Origin: Amphritea sp.
Lineage (GTDB): Bacteria > Pseudomonadota > Gammaproteobacteria > Pseudomonadales > Balneatricaceae
Direction of reading: 5' to 3'
DNA length: 64,000 nt
NCBI RefSeq assembly: GCF_016744155.1
Contig: NZ_JADGEW010000021.1
Coordinates: forward strand, 1-64,000
Positions 8,378-16,884 of this stretch are shown in pieces. The notes below the pieces were generated by a model that did no database searches, had not been told where the DNA came from, and saw only the letters and a list, made by a program, of their open reading frames with translations. Every line of letters starts with the position of its first letter. The stretch's first letter is position 1. Both the position numbers and the translations under genes were made by a program.

Positions 8378-10312
8378 TTAAAACTGTTCAGGTTTACCGT
8401 GAATCCATCCTTGAGATCCATCTACTTCAAGTTGGCGTAGGTGGTTGAGTTGAGAATCTCGCTCTACGTGTTCAGCATAGGTCTTGATATCAAGGCTATG
8501 GGCTACGGTTACCAGACTTCTGACAAAGAAACGGTCTTCCGCACGGCTGTCTAACTCTCTTATTAGCGATCCATCTATCTTTATGTAATCAGGGTGAACA
8601 GTATAAAGGTAGCTGAAACCGGCAGGGTTGATACCGAAGTTATCTACACCAAATTGAATGCCAGCTTGCTTCAGTTGATCTCGAAACAGGGCCACCTGAT
8701 TAAGGTTGTTCAGTACCGAGGTTTCGTTTATCTCGATACAGAGATGTTCTGGCCGGGATAGTGAGGATACGGCGCTGATTAACCAGTCGCAGAAGGCTGT
8801 ATCGCGAACGGAATCGTTACTCAGGTTCACGCCTAGCGTTAAGTCAGGATCTTTTGTCAGTCGTTTAATGGCTGAATTCAGCACTGACTTGTCCAGAGCT
8901 GTCATTAGGTTAAGCTGTTTGACCACGCTGATGAATTCGCCTGCCATACAGGGCTGGTTGTCCTGATTAAGGATGCGAGCATAAATTTCGTGATGGATTA
9001 CGTTCTTGCTATCGGTCACCTGTTTAATGGGTTGTGCCTGGAGGAAAATATCGCCGCTGACAATCTTGTCACTCACGTGCTGATGCCAGCTATTTTGTGT
9101 ATCTGTGTTGTCAGTGCTCTCACAGTATATAGTGGCATTGTCTTTGCGCGCTTTTTCGGTAGCAGATCGAGCGTTAACAAGCAGTTCTTTGGAGCTGCCC
9201 TGTTCTGCATAGGAGACTACACCTACGAAGAACGCTTTGCGTTCACTGGTATTGTTCAGTTGACGGTAGGCGTTTTTAAGGTTGGCAGCTAATTTGTCTA
9301 ACTCTCTCTGCAGCTGGTCAGGATTTGTAATGTCACTCAGCAATATAAGCTCTGAAATACTGATGCGACCAATCACGGGCTCCTCCGTTAATCGGGCCAA
9401 TTGTTTTAGTTGGCCGGCACAGGCGCGAATGAAAGTATTAGCTTTTTCCATTCCAAGTTCGTTATTGAGTTGTTGCAGATCGGCTATCTGAAGATGAATT
9501 AGATTGCCTGGGCCAAAATCCCTTCGGAAATCAATGCGTTCATTAAGTTGGGTGAACGTTGCCCGCTGATTCGCAAGCCCGGTCAGATCGTCCTGATAGG
9601 CAGTGCGGCGAATCTCTTCGATGTTTTTGGCTTGTTCATTGAACATAGTACGAACCCGGCGCACCATCATGTTCATTGCAAGAACAACCTGCTTAAGCTC
9701 CCGGGTGCCCGGAATGCTGTTCTGCTCAATATACTTCTGTTGTGACAGTGCTAAGGCCTGTTTTTCGACGCCTTTTAAAGGGTTGAGTATGTAGCGCATT
9801 AGCAGGCTGATAAAGAACATACTGAACAGAGACAGCACTACAAACCAGACAAAGGTTTTCTCAGCACCGCGCCACAGCTGCTCATAGGCGTACCCAGCAC
9901 GGCTTTGAACAAAAATGGAACCTGCTTTTTGCCACTGATTGGTTATTTCACGCGTCATCTCCGGAGGTGTTATCTCTACCAGTTCGACAAACCACTCAGG
10001 TACGGTTTCATCTATCTTAGCGCTTGTGCTTTTGACAAACAGTGGTTGGTTGTTGGCGTCAACTACCCGGATTTGTTGGTAGAATCCGCTATCAAAAATA
10101 GCGTTTACCGTGGTTTCAATTGACGCTAAATCACGCTCAGCCATATAGGGCGCAAGATAAAGCCCAAGGTGGGTTGCAGTGTCCTGACCATGAGATTCCA
10201 GCTGATTTAACAGCATCTCCTTCGAACTATCGGACATCAGGTATACCGTGCCGGAAACTAATCCGATCAGTACGGCTAATACGGCGGCCATTAACTGATT
10301 AACGATCGACAT
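8378..10312 (-). CDS. lapD: c-di-GMP receptor LapD (inside-out signalling to LapG)
   Basis: Inner-membrane c-di-GMP effector that sequesters the periplasmic protease LapG when c-di-GMP is high, so that a surface adhesin is kept. Order: membrane helix (5-27), periplasmic LapD/MoxY-type domain (28-150), second helix (153-175), HAMP (175-225), GGDEF-like domain (235-395) and EAL-like domain (405-644). Both output domains look catalytically dead: the GGDEF position reads ISELILL, the EAL position reads HEIYARI, and DDFG is replaced by VDNFG. That degeneracy is the hallmark of LapD. It follows lapG by 30 bp on the same strand. Confidence 0.9.
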   Translation of the reverse strand: MSIVNQLMAAVLAVLIGLVSGTVYLMSDSSKEMLLNQLESHGQDTATHLGLYLAPYMAERDLASIETTVNAIFDSGFYQQIRVVDANNQPLFVKSTSAKIDETVPEWFVELVEITPPEMTREITNQWQKAGSIFVQSRAGYAYEQLWRGAEKTFVWFVVLSLFSMFFISLLMRYILNPLKGVEKQALALSQQKYIEQNSIPGTRELKQVVLAMNMMVRRVRTMFNEQAKNIEEIRRTAYQDDLTGLANQRATFTQLNERIDFRRDFGPGNLIHLQIADLQQLNNELGMEKANTFIRACAGQLKQLARLTEEPVIGRISISELILLSDITNPDQLQRELDKLAANLKNAYRQLNNTSERKAFFVGVVSYAEQGSSKELLVNARSATEKARKDNATIYCESTDNTDTQNSWHQHVSDKIVSGDIFLQAQPIKQVTDSKNVIHHEIYARILNQDNQPCMAGEFISVVKQLNLMTALDKSVLNSAIKRLTKDPDLTLGVNLSNDSVRDTAFCDWLISAVSSLSRPEHLCIEINETSVLNNLNQVALFRDQLKQAGIQFGVDNFGINPAGFSYLYTVHPDYIKIDGSLIRELDSRAEDRFFVRSLVTVAHSLDIKTYAEHVERDSQLNHLRQLEVDGSQGWIHGKPEQF

Positions 10313-10342
10313 GCTTAATTCCTCTTGTTCTCACAGATCAGG

Positions 10343-11050
10343 TCAGAAATCCTGATTTTCCATTCGTGATTGTAATTGTACCCAGGGCTTCAGCTGATCT
10401 GATGTCCCCACGAGTGTGCTACGACGTCCTTTTTTTGACAGCCAGAGGTTGTCGCCATTGAAGCTGTATACGTGTTGTAGATCAAGTCGACGATTTGCTG
10501 GTTTTATCTCTGGTATCAGGTTGTCCAGGATTAACGGGGTCTTGCCTGGAGAGGGGTAATAAGTCAGTACCATGTGTGCCTGGTTCAGCTTCAGTGCTTT
10601 AACATAAGCAATGCTGAGCTTTTCAATCGGCACTCCAAGCTGGCGTAGCGTGTAATACTTAGCGATTGAGAAGTCTTCACAATCGCCGCCATTAGTTATG
10701 AGAAATTCAACCGGGCTGGCCCAGTAATCTTTCTTTTTCCAGTGAATGATGTCGTCGATAAAACGTAGCTGATTGAAAAAGCGATTTACCCGGTGCAGCT
10801 TTTCATCTTCATCATAGTTGGCGATATCTACAATCAGGCTTTGCCATGCTCTCAGCCGGCGTTCAGCCATCTCGCCATATTTCTGTCCAAGTTTTTTAAT
10901 CTGAGCTTCAGACATTTTGATATTGAAATCGGGGGCAGCGGTTAGACTATAGGCGAGGGATAGAAAAATCAGGCCAAAGAGTACAGACAAGCTAGATGGA
11001 GATCGGCCTGAAGCGGAATGGTGCTGGCTCTTTAAAGCGTCTTTAACCAC
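10343..11050 (-). CDS. lapG: periplasmic adhesin protease LapG
   Basis: Transglutaminase-like cysteine protease (BTLCP family) that cleaves the N-terminal region of LapA-type giant adhesins to release biofilm cells. A hydrophobic export segment lies near residues 20-38. The triad is C124 (NGGDCEDF), H159 (NQAHMVL) and D176 (ILDNL), with C-H-D spacing of 35 and 17 as in characterised LapG proteins. D123 and E125 match the calcium-binding acidic residues. It starts at a GTG without a strong Shine-Dalgarno. It is paired with lapD; no adhesin or secretion genes occur in the window. Confidence 0.92.
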   Translation of the reverse strand: MVKDALKSQHHSASGRSPSSLSVLFGLIFLSLAYSLTAAPDFNIKMSEAQIKKLGQKYGEMAERRLRAWQSLIVDIANYDEDEKLHRVNRFFNQLRFIDDIIHWKKKDYWASPVEFLITNGGDCEDFSIAKYYTLRQLGVPIEKLSIAYVKALKLNQAHMVLTYYPSPGKTPLILDNLIPEIKPANRRLDLQHVYSFNGDNLWLSKKGRRSTLVGTSDQLKPWVQLQSRMENQDF

Positions 11051-11151
11051 AGTTAATTATTGCTTAAAATTCTTGATAATTAAGGGAATCTTCATTGTTT
11101 CATAGCTGTAGAAGTAACGCTTCAGTTATATACTCAAAATGGGGTTGTCTG

Positions 11152-12222
11152 CTAGGAACTGCCCGGCATTAGATTGCACTGTTTCAATAGTGTTTGCCAA
11201 GCGAGGATGTGTCTGTCGCGTGCCTGAGTGTAGTTTAACCAGAGTGGAGCATCTGCTGCCAGTATTTGGTTCTTGTACGCCTGCATGGGTTGAGGAATGT
11301 CAGTGAAATTGCCGAGTAAATTACGGTTGAGTGCGAGCCATTCTTTTCCCTGGCGGTCAATACGTGCCATGTAGGGTTGTACTTGCCCTGCATAGTACTT
11401 ATTGAATACATTTTTTACGATGCGGGCTTTGGGTGTCGTTTGCTGGTTGAAGCACAGAGGTCGCTCTTTGAGGCGTTCTTCAATAACTTCTGATGTGTGG
11501 TTCAAAGTATTCTTTATAAGGGCGAGTGAGCGGAGCCAGCGGCTACCGTAGCGCAGGCTGTATAAAGCATGTAAATGACTTTCAAGTTGGTCGAGATAGC
11601 CGGAATCAGACCACTTCTCCCGGTTGTTATTAAGACTGGCTATCTGATTAAGTATTATCAGTGCCTGACGACTTTGGCTGAACCCAGCTTCCTCTTGAAG
11701 GGGGAGTGCCGGCTCAGATAATGAAAAGTTTCTTTCAACCGCTTCACTGGTGAATATTCCGTTCCAAAGGTTTGCTTCAAGCTCGTTATGCTTAACCGTG
11801 AAAATGGTTTGAATTTGCTGGATTAGTGCCGGGTCTGTCTCTGTCTTTTCTAATCTCTGTAAGCAGTTTCTAAGTCCGCTGTATAATCTGATTTCATAAA
11901 CCATTTTTTTAGAGGGGGGCATTACTTTGCCAAGTGAGCTGTTGCGTTCTGCAATGAGGTCTAATAATTGGCAATGGCGCAGGTTTAAAACCTCTATTAA
12001 CCCCTGGCGGAGGTCCGTGACTTGTTTTATACGCTCGCGCCGCCGTGGGTAGCTGGGTAGTTTTAGTGGTTGGCTTAAATCCAGCTCTTCAGTATCCATG
12101 TCGAGGCTGTTGGCGACACGGATGCTGTAAGTTTCCAGCATCTGCTCTGGCTGCTGATTATCGCAGCCCAGTAACAATACTGTGCAAAGTAGGGGGATTA
12201 GGCTATTTCTGTAATTCGGCAT
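11152..12222 (-). CDS. DUF3080 family lipoprotein
   Basis: Predicted lipoprotein of 356 aa with signal MPNYRNSLIPLLCTVLLLGC, a lipobox LLLGC with the acylated Cys at residue 20. The rest is Leu/Arg-rich and helical. It resembles DUF3080 proteins of marine gammaproteobacteria, whose function is unknown. Its start lies 25 bp inside the 3' end of the MATE exporter gene, so the two are probably cotranscribed. The residue after the lipobox Cys is Asp (C-D), an inner-membrane retention signal by the enterobacterial +2 rule. Confidence 0.75.
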   Translation of the reverse strand: MPNYRNSLIPLLCTVLLLGCDNQQPEQMLETYSIRVANSLDMDTEELDLSQPLKLPSYPRRRERIKQVTDLRQGLIEVLNLRHCQLLDLIAERNSSLGKVMPPSKKMVYEIRLYSGLRNCLQRLEKTETDPALIQQIQTIFTVKHNELEANLWNGIFTSEAVERNFSLSEPALPLQEEAGFSQSRQALIILNQIASLNNNREKWSDSGYLDQLESHLHALYSLRYGSRWLRSLALIKNTLNHTSEVIEERLKERPLCFNQQTTPKARIVKNVFNKYYAGQVQPYMARIDRQGKEWLALNRNLLGNFTDIPQPMQAYKNQILAADAPLWLNYTQARDRHILAWQTLLKQCNLMPGSS

Positions 12223-13565
12223 TGTTGGCGAATGCTCCGGTATCGCAGTACAAGTAGTATAGCGCTGACCGTTATGCCTATGACTAGCCCAATCCAGAAA
12301 CCCATGGCGCCAATTGCCGGAATCAATAGATCTGTCAGGCCTAGCAGATAGCCGAGAGGAAGGCCTATCACCCAGTATGCGATAAAGACCATTAATAGTG
12401 GGATTTCGGTGTCTTTGTGTCCCCTTAGTACGCCGATAGTGGCAACCTGAATGCCATCGGGAATCTGAAAAATGGCCGCGATCAATAGTAGGCTGCTGGC
12501 GAGCTTAATAATTTCCTGTTTATCGGTGTAAAGCCCGGTAATCTGAATTGATAATAGGGATATCATTGTGCAAGAGATGATTGCAGTACAACAGACGATA
12601 ACTAAACCGGTTCCGGCGGCGATTCTTGCGTCACTGTGACTGCCCTGACCGAGTAATTGCCCGACCCTGATTGTCAGTGCCATTGATATGCTCAGCGGAA
12701 TCATAAATACGAGTCCGGTAAAGCTGAGTGTTATTTGGTGGGCGGCAATAACCGACTCCCCAAGCCGAGCGATTAACAGGGCGATAACGGTAAACATGCT
12801 GACCTCGATTAGCAGGGTGAAGCCGATGGGGATACCGATACGTAAGAGATTGTACAACAGCGTGATTTGGAGTTTCGGCCTGTTAATTAATTTTAGGTGG
12901 CGAAAGTGACGCGATGTCTTAAGGTAGATAATCGCTGAAATAGCCATGACCCACATAACTATTGTGGTCGCCCAGCCACAACCTTCACCGCCAAGCTCAG
13001 GAAAACCAAAGTTACCGTAGATTAGCAGCCAGTTGAGTGGAATATTACAGAGTAGGGCGAAGATACCTATCTTCATCAGTGGTTTTGTTTTGCCAAAACC
13101 TTCGCAATAGCTTCGGCAATTTTGGTAAAGCATCATGCCGGGCACGCCCCATGAAAGTGCCTCAAGATAATTGATGGTTTTCTGCTTAAGACTGCCGGTA
13201 ACCTCCATTAGCTCAAGTACCGGGGCCATATTTCGAAGCACTAGCCAGGCAATAATACTTGCGATGATAGATATCAGTACGCCCTGATTGAAAATCAGCC
13301 GTGTTCTGCGCAGTCTTTCATTTCCTACATATTGGGCAACCGTCGGAGTTATCGCCATTAAAACGCCGCTAAGTGAGAGCATGACGGGTAACCATATACC
13401 GGATCCCAGAGCGACGGCGGCAAGGTCTTCGGTACTATAGCGGGCTGCCATCAGTGTATCGACAAAGCCCATCGCTGTTTGCGAAAGTTGGGCAATAATG
13501 ATTGGGACAGCTAGGCTGAGAATCTGGCGGCTTTCTCGAAATGATGCCAGGTTATTGTATTTCAA
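12198..13565 (-). CDS. MATE family efflux transporter (NorM-like)
   Basis: Inner-membrane multidrug exporter of 455 aa with about twelve hydrophobic segments in two similar halves. The N-terminal LSLAVPIIIAQLSQTAMGFV-like start and the MGFVDTLMAARYS motif are typical of NorM-type MATE proteins driven by Na+ or H+. The start codon is a TTG; no ATG occurs until residue 33, which would cut into the first helix. Its 3' end overlaps the DUF3080 gene. Drug specificity cannot be read from sequence. Confidence 0.9.
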   Translation of the reverse strand: MKYNNLASFRESRQILSLAVPIIIAQLSQTAMGFVDTLMAARYSTEDLAAVALGSGIWLPVMLSLSGVLMAITPTVAQYVGNERLRRTRLIFNQGVLISIIASIIAWLVLRNMAPVLELMEVTGSLKQKTINYLEALSWGVPGMMLYQNCRSYCEGFGKTKPLMKIGIFALLCNIPLNWLLIYGNFGFPELGGEGCGWATTIVMWVMAISAIIYLKTSRHFRHLKLINRPKLQITLLYNLLRIGIPIGFTLLIEVSMFTVIALLIARLGESVIAAHQITLSFTGLVFMIPLSISMALTIRVGQLLGQGSHSDARIAAGTGLVIVCCTAIISCTMISLLSIQITGLYTDKQEIIKLASSLLLIAAIFQIPDGIQVATIGVLRGHKDTEIPLLMVFIAYWVIGLPLGYLLGLTDLLIPAIGAMGFWIGLVIGITVSAILLVLRYRSIRQQCRITEIA

Positions 13566-13597
13566 TGGGTGCTGTGGCCGTTAGTTGGAGGCTAGGC

Positions 13598-13628
13598 AAA
13601 AAAAACCGGAGCATAGGCTCCGGTTTAT
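13598..13628 (-). terminator. Intrinsic terminator after class I phaC
   Basis: A 10-bp perfect stem AAACCGGAGC with GCTCCGGTTT and a 4-nt loop. On the minus strand it is followed by a run of eight Ts. It sits about 20 bp after the phaC stop and before the MATE gene. Confidence 0.9.
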
Positions 13629-13646
13629 TATCGACAGCTGAGTTAA

Positions 13647-15392
13647 TTAGTCAATGCAAGTTGCAACATAGCGACCTGGTGCGGGTTCAATAACCTTGAA
13701 CTCATCGTTACCAAGCTCTTTAGGAGCATCAATCTTTTTACCTGACTTAGGCTTCAGCCACTTAGCCCAGTTTGGCCACCAGCTACCTTCCTGCTTCTCA
13801 GCGGTTTCCAGCCAATGATCAGCGCCTTGTCCGAGTTCGCCACCGGTCCAGTAGTTACGACGGTTTTTAGAAGCAGGGTTAATAACTCCTGCTACGTGTC
13901 CGCTGGCACCCAGTACGAATTCGATGTTGCCCTGCATCATTTCAGTACCTTTAAAGGTACCTTTCCAAGGTGCAATATGGTCATCGATTGTTGATAGGAA
14001 GTACACAGGGATCGTGATATTGCGCAAATCGATTGACTCGCCGCAGATAGTCAGACCACCTGGTTGAGACAGTTTGTTGTTGATGTACATCTCGTTGATA
14101 TAGTAATTGTACATATTAGCTGGCAAGTTAGTGGAGTCGCCATTCCAGTACAAAATATCAAATGGAGCAGGATTCTTGCCCTTAAGGTAATTGTTGACCA
14201 CATAAGACCATACGAGATCGTTTGAGCGCAGCATGTTGAATGCGCTAGCCAGATCACGCCCGTTACACAGGCCTTCGTCGTCTACTTTCTGAGTGAGCTT
14301 CTTTACTTGCTGCTCATCGATAAATACGCTGAGCTCGCCAGGATCGGTGAAGTCTGTCAGTGTTGTCAGGAAGGTTGCAGAAGTAATAGAGTCATCTTTA
14401 CGGGCTGCCATGACGGCAAGGGTAGATGCCAGAATAGTACCGCCGATGCACCACGCAGTAGCGTTGATTTTGCTCGATCCAGAGATCTTCTTCGCAGCAT
14501 CAATAGCCTTTAATACGCCATCTTCAACATAGTTATCCCAGCTGATTTCACGCTGTTCTGCGGTTGGGTTAACCCAGGAAACCAAAAATACGGTTTGGCC
14601 TTGATCAACGCAATATTTCACATAGGAGTTATGCTCCTGCAGATCCATAATATAAAACTTGTTGATACAAGGTGGCACGATCAGAGTCGGCTGAGTAAAT
14701 ACTTTTTCAGTGCTTGGCTTGTACTGAATTAGTTGTAGCATTTCGTTTTCGAAGACAACGGCGCCTTCTGAGGTGGCTATGTTCTCGCCCAGTGTGAAGG
14801 CGGACTCATCAGTCATGGTGATACGGCCCTTATCCATATCTCCCATCAGGTTCTGTAAGCCATCAATTAAGCTCTGGCCATTGGAATCCAATGCTTGCTG
14901 AAGGACCTCAGGGTTTGTCGCAGCAAAGTTGGTTGGAGACATTGCATCGATATACTGCTTGGTATAAAACTCCAGCTTTTTCTGCTCGTTATCATCCAGG
15001 TTGGCGTTAGCAGCCATGTCGTTCATCAGATTGGAAGTCAGCAGATAAGACTGTTTGATATAGGAGAATACAGGGTTCTGACTCCACTCTTCAGCGGCGA
15101 AACGACGATCTCCTTTTTCTGGTGCCGCGACAGGCTTGTCGGTCGCTTTACCGGTAAGAATATTTTGCCACAGGTTCATCTGAGCCTGCTGGTAATCTGT
15201 AATTGCGCGCACCCATACAGTAGGATCTTCAAAAGAGCGTGCAGCCAGTTCAGTCCATGACTTAGAGAAATCTTTGAACAGATCTTTATCGCCGCCGGTT
15301 TGGGAGTACATCTCCAGAACTTTCTGGCTCTCCTGATTCAGGTAATTGATGAATTCTTTCGGGTTAGAAAGGATATTGCTGTTGTTTTCCAT
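13647..15392 (-). CDS. phaC: class I polyhydroxyalkanoate synthase
   Basis: Polymerises (R)-3-hydroxyacyl-CoA into PHA on cytoplasmic storage granules. The 581-aa length is typical of class I. An N-terminal PhaC domain is followed by the alpha/beta-hydrolase core with candidate triad C315 (in AWCIGG), D471 (in IDDHIAPW) and H499 (in GASGHVAGV), spaced as in the Cupriavidus enzyme. The nucleophile motif starts with Ala where G-x-C-x-G-G is usual. It is a single-gene unit with AAGG upstream of the ATG and a terminator after it. No phaA or phaB is adjacent; a second, class III synthase lies at 47.9-50.0 kb. Confidence 0.95.
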   Translation of the reverse strand: MENNSNILSNPKEFINYLNQESQKVLEMYSQTGGDKDLFKDFSKSWTELAARSFEDPTVWVRAITDYQQAQMNLWQNILTGKATDKPVAAPEKGDRRFAAEEWSQNPVFSYIKQSYLLTSNLMNDMAANANLDDNEQKKLEFYTKQYIDAMSPTNFAATNPEVLQQALDSNGQSLIDGLQNLMGDMDKGRITMTDESAFTLGENIATSEGAVVFENEMLQLIQYKPSTEKVFTQPTLIVPPCINKFYIMDLQEHNSYVKYCVDQGQTVFLVSWVNPTAEQREISWDNYVEDGVLKAIDAAKKISGSSKINATAWCIGGTILASTLAVMAARKDDSITSATFLTTLTDFTDPGELSVFIDEQQVKKLTQKVDDEGLCNGRDLASAFNMLRSNDLVWSYVVNNYLKGKNPAPFDILYWNGDSTNLPANMYNYYINEMYINNKLSQPGGLTICGESIDLRNITIPVYFLSTIDDHIAPWKGTFKGTEMMQGNIEFVLGASGHVAGVINPASKNRRNYWTGGELGQGADHWLETAEKQEGSWWPNWAKWLKPKSGKKIDAPKELGNDEFKVIEPAPGRYVATCID

Positions 15393-15842
15393 AAAACTGC
15401 CTTCTTTTTGAACCTAACTTAGATGCATTGCTAACTTCTTTGGTTAGCTATCGCATACGGAGGACCAGCTACAATCGGTTAAATATCTGAATAGCCTTTT
15501 TAAACTAATCCTGAACCTTAAACAATACTGGCTATTTATCAAACAGAGCCCATGAGCATAGACAAATTGATGCAGCGCAGCAAGGATAAATTACCCTACT
15601 TTAGTTACATGTTAAAGGTTCATTCTGATTATGTAGTTGTGGTTATTGGTTAATGTGTTGATTTATTAGGAACACTGACAAGATTCTGCTGTTATATGCC
15701 GTATGCAAAGCGGGTTTGATATCTTTGTGGGGGTAAAAGAATACGAGCTCTTAAGGCATAAGCTATTCAGTATGATGAAGGGAGAGAGGTGCTATATAAT
15801 TGTGTTTTTCTCGTTTACACGGGGTTAATTGAAGGAGTGTAT
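15393..15842. other. 450-bp divergent intergenic region upstream of phaC
   Basis: AT-rich spacer between divergent phaC and the glutaredoxin-like gene. It holds a short dyad GCTAAC-N7-GTTAGC at 15430-15448, a TGC-N3-GCA dyad at 15570-15580 (candidate PhaR operator) and a TATAAT at 15795-15800 that could be a -10 for the plus-strand gene, without a clear -35. I see no convincing small gene or RNA. Confidence 0.5.
15570..15580. promoter_or_regulatory. Candidate PhaR operator upstream of phaC
   Basis: ATGCAGCGCAG matches 10 of 11 positions of the CTGC-N3-GCAG form described for Paracoccus PhaR. It lies 178 bp upstream of the phaC start. A similar dyad precedes the phaR operon. The match is short, so this is a hypothesis. 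Confidence 0.4.
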
Positions 15843-16088
15843 ATGCGTCAGTTTCTACTGTTGAGCAGTGTAGGCTGTCATCTGTGTGATCAGGCAGTTG
15901 ACGTTGTTGTCAGTAACCTGAACCCGCAAAAGCATCAGGTCGATGAGGTTGATATTGCTTATGACGACCAGTTGATGGATAGATATGCTTTGCTTATTCC
16001 GGTTCTGCTGGATGAGCAAAGCGGTGATGAGCTACGCTGGCCCTTTGATTCTAATCAGCTACAGAGTTTTATTGCTAGGTTTGATTAA
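15843..16088 (+). CDS. glutaredoxin-like protein (DUF836)
   Basis: An 81-residue thioredoxin-fold protein with the redox motif CHLC near residues 12-15, directly after the first strand (MRQFLLLSSVGCHLC), as in the glutaredoxin-like DUF836 family. The frame extends upstream to 15789, but GAAGGAG just before the ATG at 15843 fixes the start. Its last 14 bp overlap the 3' end of tatD on the other strand. The cellular partner is unknown. Confidence 0.85.
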   Translation: MRQFLLLSSVGCHLCDQAVDVVVSNLNPQKHQVDEVDIAYDDQLMDRYALLIPVLLDEQSGDELRWPFDSNQLQSFIARFD

Positions 16089-16884
16089 ACCGAAACAGGC
16101 GTTCAGCGTTCTCTTCTGTCTGCAGTGCCAGCTCGGCCGGATCAGTACTCCTGGCTCGAGCCGCTGTTTCAAGAATATGAGGAAGATAGCAGGGCAGGTT
16201 CCTGCGACTTTTGGGCTTTGGTTTTATGTCTCGTGGAATCAGATATGGCGCGTCGGTTTCAAATAATAACCGCTCAGCAGGAATGTCTTTAATTAGCCCT
16301 AGCAGCTCACTGCCGCGGCGCTCATCGCAGATCCAACCGGTTATTCCTATATACAGATCCAGATCCAGATAGTTATAGAGTTCTTGTCTATTTCCAGTAA
16401 AACAGTGGGCTACGCCGCCGGCCGTCTGATCCCGGAAATGGCGGAGCATTTCTGTCTGCTTTCTATGCGCATCCCGTTCATGGAGGAATAGGGGAAGGTC
16501 TGCTTCACAGGCTAACTCCAGTTGTTGCTCAAAGGCATGGATCTGTTGCTCTGGTGTTGAAAAGTTTCGGTTAAAATCCAGCCCCGTTTCTCCCACCGCG
16601 AGCACTTCCGGGTTTTTAATCAGAGCGTCCAGTGTCTGGCGTACGTCTGGGGAGAACTCTTTACTGTAATGGGGATGAACACCGGCGGTGCAGAACAGGC
16701 GATTACAATGTTCCTTGCACAGGTTAACCGCCTGCTCAGTTTCAGCGGCAGTGGTGCCGGTAATCAGAAGGCGTTTAACGCCCGTATCAAATGCGTCGGA
16801 AATAACCTGTTCCCGATCTGAATCAAAGGCGCTATCTGTCAGATTGATGCCGATATCGGTCAATTTGTAGTAATTTTCGTTCAT
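16075..16884 (-). CDS. tatD: TatD family metal-dependent DNase
   Basis: Metal-dependent deoxyribonuclease (3'-5' exonuclease in E. coli). It begins with TDIGINLTDSAFDSDRE, the TatD-specific variant in which the usual HxH motif is replaced. Other signatures are TAGVHPH, GETGLDFNRNFS, ITGWICDERRG and the C-terminal ETDAPYL. The 269-aa length matches E. coli TatD much better than YcfH or YjjV. Its start codon overlaps the slt stop by one base (TAATG), so the two are translationally coupled. No tatABC genes are nearby. Confidence 0.92.
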   Translation of the reverse strand: MNENYYKLTDIGINLTDSAFDSDREQVISDAFDTGVKRLLITGTTAAETEQAVNLCKEHCNRLFCTAGVHPHYSKEFSPDVRQTLDALIKNPEVLAVGETGLDFNRNFSTPEQQIHAFEQQLELACEADLPLFLHERDAHRKQTEMLRHFRDQTAGGVAHCFTGNRQELYNYLDLDLYIGITGWICDERRGSELLGLIKDIPAERLLFETDAPYLIPRDIKPKPKSRRNLPCYLPHILETAARARSTDPAELALQTEENAERLFRFNQT

